Shown: positions 16,284 through 25,551 of the stretch, piece after piece
Layout of the letters: the number at the start of each line of letters is the position of its first letter
Position numbering within the stretch: the stretch's first letter is position 1
Origin: Candidatus Phocaeicola excrementigallinarum
Lineage (GTDB): Bacteria; Bacteroidota; Bacteroidia; Bacteroidales; Bacteroidaceae
Reading direction: 5' to 3'
DNA length: 34,669 nt
Assembly: GCA_019120125.1 (NCBI GenBank)
Contig: DWVR01000081.1
Coordinates: 1-34,669 of the forward strand
Translations under genes and position numbers: made by a program
Notes under the pieces: generated by a model
Databases searched by the model: none
What the model was told of the DNA's origin: nothing
The model's input: the letters and a program-made list of their open reading frames with translations, nothing else

Positions 16284-19184
16284 TTACCAGCTTATTTTTA
16301 TGAATTTGCTTTCCCAAGGCCTGAGTGTGGGAGAAGGATTCCCGGATAACGGTTCTCCTGTCACATCACAGACGGTCACTTTTTTTATCGGTATGTAGGG
16401 AGAGGATATGCTGAGTTCCGTTTCCTTTCCGCTTGTCTCACGCAGCTGCAGCAATGCGGCATTTTCTCCTTTTATCGGTTTCATGTTGATAAGCAACACG
16501 TTTCCCGGATTGATTGCCAGTATGGATTCCGGGAATGTGCGGTTGTCCGATGTCTTGGCATCAGAAGGAAGTACGCGTGTGAGGAACGGAATCCGGTTCT
16601 GCCAGGCGAACTTGGTGGCGTATTCCAGAGAATTGTCGGCTGATGAAGTGATGAAGTAGCTCCATTGCATTCCGCCCATCTGGTCTGCATTGAAGTTTGT
16701 CACCCAATAGTTGTTCATCGGCCATGAATACATGTTCGTACTTTGTGGAATCGCTCCGGCCTCATATCGTCCGGTGTTGATGGCACCGAACTGCATCAGC
16801 GGAATTTCCTGGCTTCCCATTACCACTTGCATTCCGGAGTTCCGTGCGGTGGCGAAGTTTTGTACTGTGTACCAGTCATTGGAGGAACCTGGTATCTGGT
16901 CGATTCCTGCCCTGATGTTTCCGCCCGGAACATCCAGCCATATCTTTCCGTCGTTCACCTGATAGGGGAATGAGATGTAGACAGCCTCCGGATCTGTCAC
17001 CGCTTTCTTGCGCAGGCGGTAAACCACTTCGATTTTCTTTTCGGTGTTGTAAATCCGGTATTCTACTGTCAGATTGTCCGTACCTTGTCCGGCTACAGTC
17101 TCTCCTTTGAAACGGTATGTGTCCCATATCTCTCCTTTTTCGTAACGTTCGAGGCGGATTCTTTCCGGACGTCGGCGGAGGAATTGCGGTGCCTTATACT
17201 GTTCCATCGGATGTCGGCTGTCGATGATTTCATAGATGAACTCGCCCATTTCCCATTCGGCGCTGTCCGTGAGCAACGGTTTTTTCAGCTCCTTGTCAAA
17301 AAGATGCCTGATTGTTCCTTTTTGCAGGTTGAAGTCGATGACATACCAGCGATTCTCCACATGAGGGTTTTTCATGTCAGTCTGGAATAATGTTTCCATA
17401 CGTGCCGCGTCTTTAACCTTGATGTAATACTGCGCGTATCCTAATGCCGGTACGTTTTTCACATATAGATTCCAGTAGGTTCCGTCCGAACGGCTTTCGC
17501 CTGCTTGTGCCGGAATCTTTTTCCCGGCGGCATCTACAATCTCAAATGCCTTGTCTTTTGGCAGCATCTGGTGGTCGATATATACTTTGGCTATTCCGTT
17601 GTGTGTCCAGTTGAGTGTGTTGAATACGGTTATGGAAGGCAGGTCTGATTTGGGAACGAATGATTGCAGCAATCCCATCGTCACCTCTCCCAGGAGTCCG
17701 GCATGTCGGTAGGCTTCCCATGCGTATGATTGTTTCAAGGAACGTTGTTCCCAAGTCTCCAATCCGTAAGGGTCTCTGACGCTTTCACTGTAGCCGAAGG
17801 TATGTTCATCGTAGAAAAGGAGCGCGTCGTTGGCAGCATCGATGTTTTGGTCCACATCGTCAGGCAGCTCGGCACCCATCATTTTAGCGAGGGTGAGTGC
17901 TGTCTGGTTGGCGATGACGTTTGTATGGGTGATACGTGACACGGCCGCTTCACGTGCTCCTGACGCAAATCCGTCTGTCCACCAGTCGGGCCAGGCTCCC
18001 CTGACTGTTTCAATCTTGTCGGCGTAATCGTGTTCCACGGTCTTTATGAAATCGGTGGCGACTGCGGTTCTTAGTTTGGGCCATTCGTATTTTTCGTTCC
18101 AGCGTCTTACCATCTCGCAACTCTTGGTTGAAGGTGGCGCATTGTCCGTGAAATATCCTGAATGTTGTGCCGCGCAGATATTGTACGGATAGTTCTTTGC
18201 CTCAAGCTGGGTGAGGTATTCCAGCACGCGTGTCTCGAACAAGTCAAAGTCGTCCGTATGGACTCCGAGAAAATTTCCCTGGTTGTAATGTTCGGCCCGG
18301 TAGGTGAGTACCTTTTTACCTGAAGGGGATTGCCACCAGAATACGGTCGGTTTGTCGAAGCAGATCAAGGCCCGGTGACCGTGGGTTCCCATATTGACAT
18401 ATTTTACTCCCGCATCCGCAAAATATTCGCTAAAACACCATCCGATGCCGTTTACGTCATCCTGCATGGCGAGTTCGGTGCGCAGACCTTCATCGCGGAA
18501 TCGTTTCAGCGGAGCCAGTGAGGCGGCCAAAGTCTGTTCATCGGGCAATTCATCGAAGTTCAGGTACATGGCTGCCAGTTCTATCCGTCCCTCTTTTACC
18601 CGTTTTTTCAGTCTTTCTATTTGCTTTGCCGGACGGCTTTTCAGATATTCGTTGACGGCCCATGAGACCTCACATGTCCAGCGGAACTTTGCCGCATCCG
18701 GATAGTTGTCTGTCGCGTCGCAATAATCCAGCGCATAGTCGATATAGCGCAGGTGTTCGGCCAGAATCTCCATCTGTGAGCGTGTGTAGCCTATGTCTGT
18801 GTGCGTGTGTTGCACCAGATTCATCTGCCAGTGACGCACCGGGCTGACTTTCACTGTCTGTCGGGTTGCGGGCTTTTTCCCAATGGTGACTGTCAGGGGA
18901 AGTTCGGTGGCGGACTTCACTTCCGGTATCTCGAAATGGAAGGCATTCTTTCCGGTAGAGAGTCTCACTTTCTGTTTCCTGTCGCCCAGTCGCAGGATGG
19001 CCGTTTCCGGTCTTCCTTCGTGACTTATTCTTATCAGGACACGTTGTGTCGGACCTTCTTCTGACTTGTAGATGGCCGGAGCTGTAACAGCCTCGATTTT
19101 TGTCTGTTCAGGATGATTGTTCTGGGCGGCGGCAAGTGATGAGGCCATCCAGATTCCTAAAAGAAACAGTTTCTGTAATTTCAT
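16284..19184 (-). CDS. GH38 family alpha-mannosidase, exported
   Basis: The protein has 966 residues with a signal peptide (MKLQKLFLLGIWMASSLAAAQ). A beta-sandwich of about 95 residues precedes the catalytic domain. The GH38 zinc motif HTHTDIGY (126-133, ligands H128 and D130) is intact, and ELAMQDDVNGIGW carries the expected nucleophile (D242 or D243). The HEHTFGYSESV-like segment (YDEHTFGYSE) and the long C-terminal beta domains follow as usual. GH38 enzymes are retaining alpha-mannosidases; the periplasm is the likely site here. It follows the MFS gene by 20 bp. The exact linkage it cuts cannot be told from sequence. Confidence 0.93.
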   Translation of the reverse strand: MKLQKLFLLGIWMASSLAAAQNNHPEQTKIEAVTAPAIYKSEEGPTQRVLIRISHEGRPETAILRLGDRKQKVRLSTGKNAFHFEIPEVKSATELPLTVTIGKKPATRQTVKVSPVRHWQMNLVQHTHTDIGYTRSQMEILAEHLRYIDYALDYCDATDNYPDAAKFRWTCEVSWAVNEYLKSRPAKQIERLKKRVKEGRIELAAMYLNFDELPDEQTLAASLAPLKRFRDEGLRTELAMQDDVNGIGWCFSEYFADAGVKYVNMGTHGHRALICFDKPTVFWWQSPSGKKVLTYRAEHYNQGNFLGVHTDDFDLFETRVLEYLTQLEAKNYPYNICAAQHSGYFTDNAPPSTKSCEMVRRWNEKYEWPKLRTAVATDFIKTVEHDYADKIETVRGAWPDWWTDGFASGAREAAVSRITHTNVIANQTALTLAKMMGAELPDDVDQNIDAANDALLFYDEHTFGYSESVRDPYGLETWEQRSLKQSYAWEAYRHAGLLGEVTMGLLQSFVPKSDLPSITVFNTLNWTHNGIAKVYIDHQMLPKDKAFEIVDAAGKKIPAQAGESRSDGTYWNLYVKNVPALGYAQYYIKVKDAARMETLFQTDMKNPHVENRWYVIDFNLQKGTIRHLFDKELKKPLLTDSAEWEMGEFIYEIIDSRHPMEQYKAPQFLRRRPERIRLERYEKGEIWDTYRFKGETVAGQGTDNLTVEYRIYNTEKKIEVVYRLRKKAVTDPEAVYISFPYQVNDGKIWLDVPGGNIRAGIDQIPGSSNDWYTVQNFATARNSGMQVVMGSQEIPLMQFGAINTGRYEAGAIPQSTNMYSWPMNNYWVTNFNADQMGGMQWSYFITSSADNSLEYATKFAWQNRIPFLTRVLPSDAKTSDNRTFPESILAINPGNVLLINMKPIKGENAALLQLRETSGKETELSISSPYIPIKKVTVCDVTGEPLSGNPSPTLRPWESKFIKISW

Positions 19185-19204
19185 GGTGTGTGTGGATAAT
19201 TGGG

Positions 19205-20377
19205 CTATTTGTTATATGAAGATATTTTCCTGCATGTCTTAAGGGGTATTGCTCCCAAATAGATGACACACAGCAGGAGCAGGGAGAGGCTTGCTGTCTG
19301 TCCTGCCATGTCAGAGAGTATTCCCATCAGGGGGGTGACCAGAGCGCCGCCCGATACGCCCATGATCATCAGGGCGGAAATCTCGTTGTCCCGTTCCGGA
19401 AGATGTTGGAGTGCGTACGAGAGGAGGATGGAAAATACATTTGCGCATGTCAGTCCGATCATGACGATCATCACAGAGATGCCCCATGGGGTATTGCCCA
19501 TGAGCATGACCGAGACTAACGCTCCCGATGCCAGGATCATGCTGTAGCGTAGAAAACGGTCGGTTGCGGCTCGGGAGAGAATGAAAGCTCCGACGAATGT
19601 GCCGACGGTGCGCGCCGAGAAGTAAAGGCTTGTACCCAGTCCTGCCTTTTCCAGAGGCATCCCGGTCTTTTCTATCAGAAGTTTCGGAATGGTGGTGTTC
19701 AATCCCACGTCAATGCCTACGATGAGCAGAATGCCCAGGAATAGCATGCGGATGTATCTGTCCTTGAACAATGCGCATGTGGTGCGGAACGTGGCATGGG
19801 TTTTCCCCGGTCTCGGAGTCTCACGGACTGTAGCCGACAGCCATCCCATTGTGAGCAGGGTGGTCAGGGCGTATATTGCGAAAATCCATTTCCAGTCATT
19901 CCAGAGTATGGCGGCCATTCCGGCCAGTAAAGGGCCGAGAAAGGAAGATACGGCCTTCAGAAATTGCCCTAAGGTCAGGATGCTTGCAATCCGTCCGGAA
20001 GGGACGATAGCTGCGGCCATCGGGTTCAGTGAGACCTGTAGCATAGTGTTTCCGATGCCCAGCAGGGAGAATGCCATGAATATGGCTGTGAAGTGGTAGT
20101 ATGCCAATGGTATGCACATCGCGATGATGGTGAGGATGAAGGACAGGACAACCGTGTTTCGTCGTCCTATCCTTCCCATTAGCAGTCCCGTTGGGATAGA
20201 GAATACGGCAAACCAGATGAACGCCATCATCGGAAGCAGGTTTGCCTGTGAATCCGTGAGGGAGAAATCTTGTTTGACATAGTTTGTGGCAATACCTGTC
20301 ACGTCAACGAATCCCATGATGAAGAATCCGGACAGGACAGGAAGCATTGCCTTTTGTGAAGATGCCTGTGTGTTCAT
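19205..20377 (-). CDS. MFS sugar permease (FucP/GluP-like)
   Basis: The protein has 390 residues with about 12 hydrophobic membrane segments. The first helix carries FFIMGFVDVTGIATNYVKQD, typical of Bacteroidetes sugar permeases of the fucose/glucose-galactose:H+ symporter class. The loop motif GLLMGRIGRRNTVV is the MFS A-motif. SLNPMAAAIVPSGRIASIL matches the conserved N-P segment of the family. It presumably brings a monosaccharide, most likely mannose given the flanking genes, across the inner membrane. It lies 12 bp after the GH92 gene. Confidence 0.9.
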   Translation of the reverse strand: MNTQASSQKAMLPVLSGFFIMGFVDVTGIATNYVKQDFSLTDSQANLLPMMAFIWFAVFSIPTGLLMGRIGRRNTVVLSFILTIIAMCIPLAYYHFTAIFMAFSLLGIGNTMLQVSLNPMAAAIVPSGRIASILTLGQFLKAVSSFLGPLLAGMAAILWNDWKWIFAIYALTTLLTMGWLSATVRETPRPGKTHATFRTTCALFKDRYIRMLFLGILLIVGIDVGLNTTIPKLLIEKTGMPLEKAGLGTSLYFSARTVGTFVGAFILSRAATDRFLRYSMILASGALVSVMLMGNTPWGISVMIVMIGLTCANVFSILLSYALQHLPERDNEISALMIMGVSGGALVTPLMGILSDMAGQTASLSLLLLCVIYLGAIPLKTCRKISSYNK

Positions 20378-20389
20378 GTACTTTCTTGT

Positions 20390-22729
20390 TTATTTTGCCA
20401 TCCTGACTTCCAGTGTGCCGCCTTTCACGATATCCTTGAACGGGATATGTGTGCCTTCAAGTGGTTCTCCGTCCAGCAGATATTGTCTGGCGTACGATTC
20501 CGGATCGTTGCTGTCGGCTCCTGTGACACGGATGACGAATTTTTCGCCGGGGTAATATTGGTTGTTAAGACTGATTGTAATCTTGTCGAATATGGGTGCG
20601 CCCAGACCGAACGAGGGATTGGTATCCGCCAGTCCTTTCACGTCGAACAGTCCGATGGACGACATTACATACCATGCGCCCAACTGGCCCTGGTCCTCAT
20701 CCTGGCCATATCCGTAGCCGTGTATTCCTTCGGTGCCATAGAATTCGTTCAGAATGGCGCGTACCCATTTCTGGGTCAGTTCGGGTCTGCCAATCTCATT
20801 GAACAGCCACGAGATGTGCAGGCAAGGCTGGTTGCCTTGGTTATAGAGTGTCTGCAGTCCGGCAAAGGCACCGACTTCCGTGCCTCCGCTGAATATTTTT
20901 TCTCGGGAAACGGTAAAGATGCTGTCCAGGCGGTTGCAGAAAGTCTCGGTTCCCACTTTCTCAGCCAGCGCTTTCACATCATGAGGCACATAGAATGTAT
21001 ACTGCCAGGCGTTTCCCTCCTGAAACCCTCTCCATACTTGCATGGGATTGAAGTCCTCGATAAATGTGCCGTCGGCTTTCTTGGGACGGATAAAGTCGCA
21101 TGTCGGGTCATAAAGCCGTTCCCATCCTTTGGATAAACGGGCCAGTTGTCTGTAGTGTGCCGTATCGTCCGATGCCTTGGCCCACTGTGCGACAGCCCAT
21201 GAACTGAAGGAGTATTCCAGTGTGTGTGAGGCGGAGAACATGAAAGCTTCGTCCGGTCCGTCTCCTTCTTCCTGATGCGGTACATATCCGTATTCCACGA
21301 ACTTGTCCGTATCAACCTTTCCTGCTCCGAGGGGACGGTCCTTGCCGTCAAGCTCATTTTTCAGGCAGGCTTCGTAGGCGGTTTGTGTGTTGAAATCACG
21401 GATTCCGCACTGATAGGCTCCTGCGATTACCACCGGAAGCAGGTTGGTGCCTACTCCGGATACGAACCGGCTGTTGGCCACTCCGTCGGCCAGCCATCCC
21501 GCGTCTTCATATATCTGAAGATGGCTGCTGATGTAATCGGAAAGATATTCCGGATAAGCCAGTGTCCAGACTTGTGAGAGGTTCCACTGTCCTCCCCAGA
21601 TGGCATCCGTGTTGTACATGTGGTGAATCGGTTTTCCGTCTTTCAGTGGAATCTGTCCTATGCTGCCGTCGTGACGCGGATAGGTGCCGCTGACATCGCT
21701 TGCCAGTCCGCGTCCCAGCAAGGCGTGATAAAGACCCGTATAGAATTTGATCTTGTCGTCACGCTTGTCGGTCTCCACGCGGATGCGGCTCAGGTAGTTT
21801 TCCCACGTTTGTGCGGCCTGCGCGTGTGCTTCGTCGAAAGTCATGTCCTTCGCTTCCACATTCAGGTTTTTCCGGGCATTGTCTACAGATGTATATGACA
21901 AACCGACTTTTACGGTGATTTTTTCCGCTTCGGGCATCTTGTAGGTCAGGTAGAGTCCGGCTCCGATGCCTTTGGCCTCTTTGGTGTCCGGATGCATAAT
22001 CTCTTGGTTGAAGCCGCCTACCGTATCCGGCAGACGGTCCACTGTGGCCGAGAAATAGAGAGGCACTGTTTTACCCGGATCGTATTTCTTGACGTACTCC
22101 GGTTCGGTGATTACCCAACCTTCTATCCGGTTGTCTGCAGTATAGGTCACATATGCATCGCGTACGGCTCCGCTTTCTCCCCATCGGTTCCCGATATTGA
22201 ACAGGATGTGACTTTCTTTTCCCTCAGGGAAAGAAAACCGTTGGAAAGCTACACGAGGGGTGGCTGTCAGTTCTGCCTGAATCTGATAATCATCCAGAAG
22301 AACTGAGTAATATCCGGGCGCGGCGGTTTCGTTTTTCCGGTCAAAGTGGGAGCGATATCCTTTTTTGACCGTGTCGGTGGGCAGACCGGGAACGGTAACC
22401 AGTTTTCCGTTGGTCGGCATCAAGGCTATGCCGCCGATCTGGAACTCATGCAGGCAAGGAAAACCTTCGATACTGGTGTCCCGATAATCGTATCCGGTAG
22501 CTTCCCATCCGGAGGCGTTGCCCAGACTTCCATTGGTGGACGGAGCGGGTTTGGCCAGACCGAACGGCATGGCTCCGGGGGTGAAATGGAACCAGCGGCA
22601 ATGCGCTGTACCGATACGGGGATCCACATACTGTGACAGGTTTTCCGCTTCCGCTTTTTCCTGCTTCTTCTGGCAGGCTGTCAGCGCAAAGAGGGCGGAG
22701 AGTGACAGGATAATGAGATGTTTGTTCAT
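20390..22729 (-). CDS. GH92 family alpha-mannosidase lipoprotein
   Basis: The protein has 779 residues with a lipobox (LFALTAC, Cys19) and so is anchored to a membrane. It starts with the GH92 opening YVDPRIGTAHCRWFHFTPGA and has NTDAIWGGQWN in the catalytic domain. The general acid corresponds to E505 (SHTLEYSFSSW). The catalytic-base pair corresponds to D677 and D679 in GQDEDQGQLGAWYVM, where most GH92 enzymes read GQMSAWY; here Ser is Gly. GH92 enzymes are calcium-dependent inverting exo-alpha-mannosidases, most often alpha-1,2. Its neighbours (ROK kinase 21 bp upstream, MFS 12 bp downstream) place it in a mannose operon. Confidence 0.94.
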   Translation of the reverse strand: MNKHLIILSLSALFALTACQKKQEKAEAENLSQYVDPRIGTAHCRWFHFTPGAMPFGLAKPAPSTNGSLGNASGWEATGYDYRDTSIEGFPCLHEFQIGGIALMPTNGKLVTVPGLPTDTVKKGYRSHFDRKNETAAPGYYSVLLDDYQIQAELTATPRVAFQRFSFPEGKESHILFNIGNRWGESGAVRDAYVTYTADNRIEGWVITEPEYVKKYDPGKTVPLYFSATVDRLPDTVGGFNQEIMHPDTKEAKGIGAGLYLTYKMPEAEKITVKVGLSYTSVDNARKNLNVEAKDMTFDEAHAQAAQTWENYLSRIRVETDKRDDKIKFYTGLYHALLGRGLASDVSGTYPRHDGSIGQIPLKDGKPIHHMYNTDAIWGGQWNLSQVWTLAYPEYLSDYISSHLQIYEDAGWLADGVANSRFVSGVGTNLLPVVIAGAYQCGIRDFNTQTAYEACLKNELDGKDRPLGAGKVDTDKFVEYGYVPHQEEGDGPDEAFMFSASHTLEYSFSSWAVAQWAKASDDTAHYRQLARLSKGWERLYDPTCDFIRPKKADGTFIEDFNPMQVWRGFQEGNAWQYTFYVPHDVKALAEKVGTETFCNRLDSIFTVSREKIFSGGTEVGAFAGLQTLYNQGNQPCLHISWLFNEIGRPELTQKWVRAILNEFYGTEGIHGYGYGQDEDQGQLGAWYVMSSIGLFDVKGLADTNPSFGLGAPIFDKITISLNNQYYPGEKFVIRVTGADSNDPESYARQYLLDGEPLEGTHIPFKDIVKGGTLEVRMAK

Positions 22730-22750
22730 GGCTGTAAGGTTTTTCTGTTT

Positions 22751-23794
22751 TTATTTCAGGTTATTGATCGCATACCAATAGGCTCCTAGAGCGACAGCCC
22801 GGCTTGTTCCAAGCCGGGAGACTGCTATCCCGGTTTTTCCTGTAAAAGCCCGTGGTTTCTGAAGGAAGCTTTTCCGCTCTGAAGAGTCTTCCAGATTGTA
22901 GGCTTCCACGGGGAGACGGGGAAAACGGGAGCCGTCGGCCATGGAAAGCTCGGCCCTCATCTCACGCATCAGGGCAGGGAGTATGTATTTTGACGCTCCG
23001 GACAATCCACCTCCAATGACGACCAGTCCGTCTATCAGTGTGACGGCCGAGGAGATTACGTATCCGGCGACCTCTCCCAATTCCTCGAAAGCTGTGACAG
23101 CCGCTTTCCGGTTTCCCGGCCGGATGTTTTCAGCGATGTCGAAAATATCTTTTGGAGTCTGTCGGGAGTTGTCGCCGGACAGACATGCGTACGTGCGGCA
23201 TATTCCCCGTATACTGACACTTTCTTCTGCGATGCGGTCGGGATATATCTTGTTCGGCTGGCACCACAGGTACCCTCCAGTCTGGTTGTCTCCCCGGAGC
23301 AGGTTGCCGTGGATGACGATTCCTCCCCCGAATCCGGTTCCTAGGGTGACCCCCAACAGATTATGATATCGTTTAGGATTTCCTGATGCCTCCAGTTCCG
23401 CGTTGATTTCAGGAAGGATTCCGGCCAGCGCTTCTCCATAGGCGAAAAGATTACCGTCGTTGTTGATGAATACGGGTATGCCGAAATGTTGTTCCAGTAT
23501 GGGGCCCAATGGTACCCCGTTCCTGAATGCGGTCAGATTGGGAAGATTGCCGCCGATTATTCCCGCCTCATAGTCCGCAGGTCCTGGAAAACCGAAGCTG
23601 ATGGCGGACGGAGCATGATTGAGGGTTTTCTTGACCTTTTCAAAGCCAGATATGATGGCTTGCAGGCAATCCTCCAGATTGTCCTTGGCAGATGGAAGTG
23701 TGATGGGGCGGACCATTTCTCCGTTTCTGTTCATGGCGGAGAAAACCAGGTTGGTTCCTCCCGCGTCCAGTGTCATGATGATGTCCTTTTTCAT
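22751..23794 (-). CDS. ROK family sugar kinase, probable mannokinase
   Basis: The protein has 347 residues. The start at 23794 (MKKDIIMTLDAGGTNL) opens the ATP-binding phosphate-1 motif; the frame runs open to 24157 but that part is a shadow of the isomerase gene. The catalytic aspartate is D113 (FINNDGNLFAYGEA) and GVTLGTGFGGGIV is the phosphate-2 motif. The usual ROK zinc-binding signature (GH followed by CxCGxxGCxE) is absent: the region reads NQTGGYLWCQPNKIYPDRIA. Its ATG overlaps the isomerase stop in ATGA, implying coupled translation. Next to an MFS permease and two isomerases, phosphorylation of mannose is the simplest inference. Confidence 0.88.
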   Translation of the reverse strand: MKKDIIMTLDAGGTNLVFSAMNRNGEMVRPITLPSAKDNLEDCLQAIISGFEKVKKTLNHAPSAISFGFPGPADYEAGIIGGNLPNLTAFRNGVPLGPILEQHFGIPVFINNDGNLFAYGEALAGILPEINAELEASGNPKRYHNLLGVTLGTGFGGGIVIHGNLLRGDNQTGGYLWCQPNKIYPDRIAEESVSIRGICRTYACLSGDNSRQTPKDIFDIAENIRPGNRKAAVTAFEELGEVAGYVISSAVTLIDGLVVIGGGLSGASKYILPALMREMRAELSMADGSRFPRLPVEAYNLEDSSERKSFLQKPRAFTGKTGIAVSRLGTSRAVALGAYWYAINNLK

Positions 23795-25551
23795 TGTCTG
23801 AATCTTATGTATGCCTTGATTGTTCCGCATTCTTTTCCTTCCGACTTGCCGTAAGGACGGATTGTGTATTCCCTTACTGCGGCCGGAATGATGAAAGTTT
23901 CTGCATAGTGGACTACAAAAGGCTCGAAAGCTTTTGTAGGACTTTCCACGACAGCTTCTTCCCCTTCCACCAGATTCAGTACATTCACACCGTTGTCCGT
24001 GTGGTGTGTGACGGGCTTGGTAAACCAATGGCGTCGGGTCTCGATGAATTCGTTTTCGTGCAGTCCTGTCCGTTCCTCGCGCCATCCGTCTCCCTGTGCT
24101 ATCGGTGTTACCTGGTTGACCAGATTTTTTTGTACGAAGTCTGTCTGGCGTTCCCATTGGATGACGTGCGAGCCGTGTCCGATATTGATAGGGCGGGGGC
24201 GACCGTCAAGTCCCAGGCGTCCCCAGTCATAGAGCTTGAACGTGAAGATGCTCGGGGTCGCGCTGATTTCCAATACCATCGCGTCCGCTCCGGAGCAGTG
24301 TACCGTACCGTTCGGGATAAGGAAATGATCGTGCTTTCGTGCAGGCCATCTGTTTACGTATCTTTCTGCGTCAAATGGTTTCCCGGTTTCCTGCGATTCG
24401 TTGAGCGAGCCGATCATTTCTTTTGGGTCGGTCCCGGTTTTCAGTCCGAGAAAGACGGTAGCCCCGGGGCCGGCATCGAGCAGATAGTAGCTTTCGTCCT
24501 GTGTGTAGGGGATGCCGAAGGTGTCACGTATGTATTGTGTGGTCGGGTGGACTTGCAGGCTGAGATTTCCGCCTTCCATGGTGTCGAGGAAGTCGAAGCG
24601 GATGGGGAAGTCCTGTCCGAAACGGGATTCCACCGGTCCGCCTAACAGGTCGCGTGTCTTGTAGAACACCAGGTCGTTGGCCGGAATCTCGAACAGGGTC
24701 CCGGATATGTCAAGATACAGGCTGTTCTCTTCCGGTACGCAGTCGAAACACCAGCCGTAATTGGATTGTTCAGGCGGTAGTCCGCATATTTTTTTCATCC
24801 ATTGTCCTCCCCATGGCGCGGGGTCGAAGAAGGGAACCACACGGAACGGTTGGTGTGCGGTCTTTTCCAGTCCGTGTCGTAGGGTATCCCCGGTAATCAT
24901 CTTGGGTTGTCCCGGGATATGGGTGTCCATCCAATAGTCCGCTTTCGGCAGAATCTCTTTTTTTAGTCGGTCGCATACGGGCCAGTCCACGAAATATCCG
25001 CGTTTGTAATGGCGTGAGGCTTCCTCGTTCCTGTTCTCCACTCCCAGTCCATTGGTTTCATGGCGGCGTGAACGTTGTTGGATTTCCCAGCGTGCCATGT
25101 CGATGTATATGTTCAAGTCGGCGTCTGGTGCGACGAATGCCGCTCCATGTCCGTAGACTATGATAGTCCCTTCGCTGGAATTTATTTCCGTCCGGATGTC
25201 GGAGAGGCGTTTCTCGTCCATGAAATCCGCATAGGTGAAGTGTGACCGATAACCGAACAGACGGTCATCCGTCACATAAGGATATGTCATTTTCTCGATT
25301 TCGTCGGTTGTCTTGAAGATAGTCTGTGTGTCTATCCACCGGTCAGGACACAAGGCCCTCAATGCGGGTCCGGTTTCCTCATGGTATACCCCCTGATAGC
25401 ATTCTATTGCTACCACGAAGTGGCCTTCCGCGGATGTGAGATGATGTTCCAGCTCTTCTTTTATCTCATTCCATCCCCTCCATATCCTGGCTTCCATTTG
25501 TGTGGAGGGGTATTTGTCGTAATTGGATGTTCTTGCATTCATTTTTTTCAT
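23791..25551 (-). CDS. Long mannose-6-phosphate isomerase with extra N-terminal domain
   Basis: The protein has 586 residues, nearly twice a standard isomerase. From about residue 240 it is a class I phosphomannose isomerase: FDPAPWGGQWMK, LSLQVHPTTQYIRD (metal-ligand Q-x-H at 333-335), DESYYLLDAG (E353) and FLIPNGTVHCSG (H418). The first ~235 residues form a separate domain (FVVAIECYQGVYHEE, then RLFGYRSHFTYADFMDE, then APDADLNIYIDMARWEIQQR). This has the look of a P-loop kinase fold with its glycine-rich loop lost; that reading is tentative. It is coupled by 4-bp ATGA overlaps to the glycosidase gene before it and the ROK kinase after it. The expected reaction is mannose-6-phosphate to fructose-6-phosphate. 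Confidence 0.85.
   Translation of the reverse strand: MKKMNARTSNYDKYPSTQMEARIWRGWNEIKEELEHHLTSAEGHFVVAIECYQGVYHEETGPALRALCPDRWIDTQTIFKTTDEIEKMTYPYVTDDRLFGYRSHFTYADFMDEKRLSDIRTEINSSEGTIIVYGHGAAFVAPDADLNIYIDMARWEIQQRSRRHETNGLGVENRNEEASRHYKRGYFVDWPVCDRLKKEILPKADYWMDTHIPGQPKMITGDTLRHGLEKTAHQPFRVVPFFDPAPWGGQWMKKICGLPPEQSNYGWCFDCVPEENSLYLDISGTLFEIPANDLVFYKTRDLLGGPVESRFGQDFPIRFDFLDTMEGGNLSLQVHPTTQYIRDTFGIPYTQDESYYLLDAGPGATVFLGLKTGTDPKEMIGSLNESQETGKPFDAERYVNRWPARKHDHFLIPNGTVHCSGADAMVLEISATPSIFTFKLYDWGRLGLDGRPRPINIGHGSHVIQWERQTDFVQKNLVNQVTPIAQGDGWREERTGLHENEFIETRRHWFTKPVTHHTDNGVNVLNLVEGEEAVVESPTKAFEPFVVHYAETFIIPAAVREYTIRPYGKSEGKECGTIKAYIRFRQ

Noticed and set aside
23795-24157. N-terminal extension of the ROK kinase
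   Set aside because: The extra 121 residues are Arg/His/Gly-rich and entirely overlap the isomerase gene in another frame; the ATGA overlap gives the natural start at 23794.
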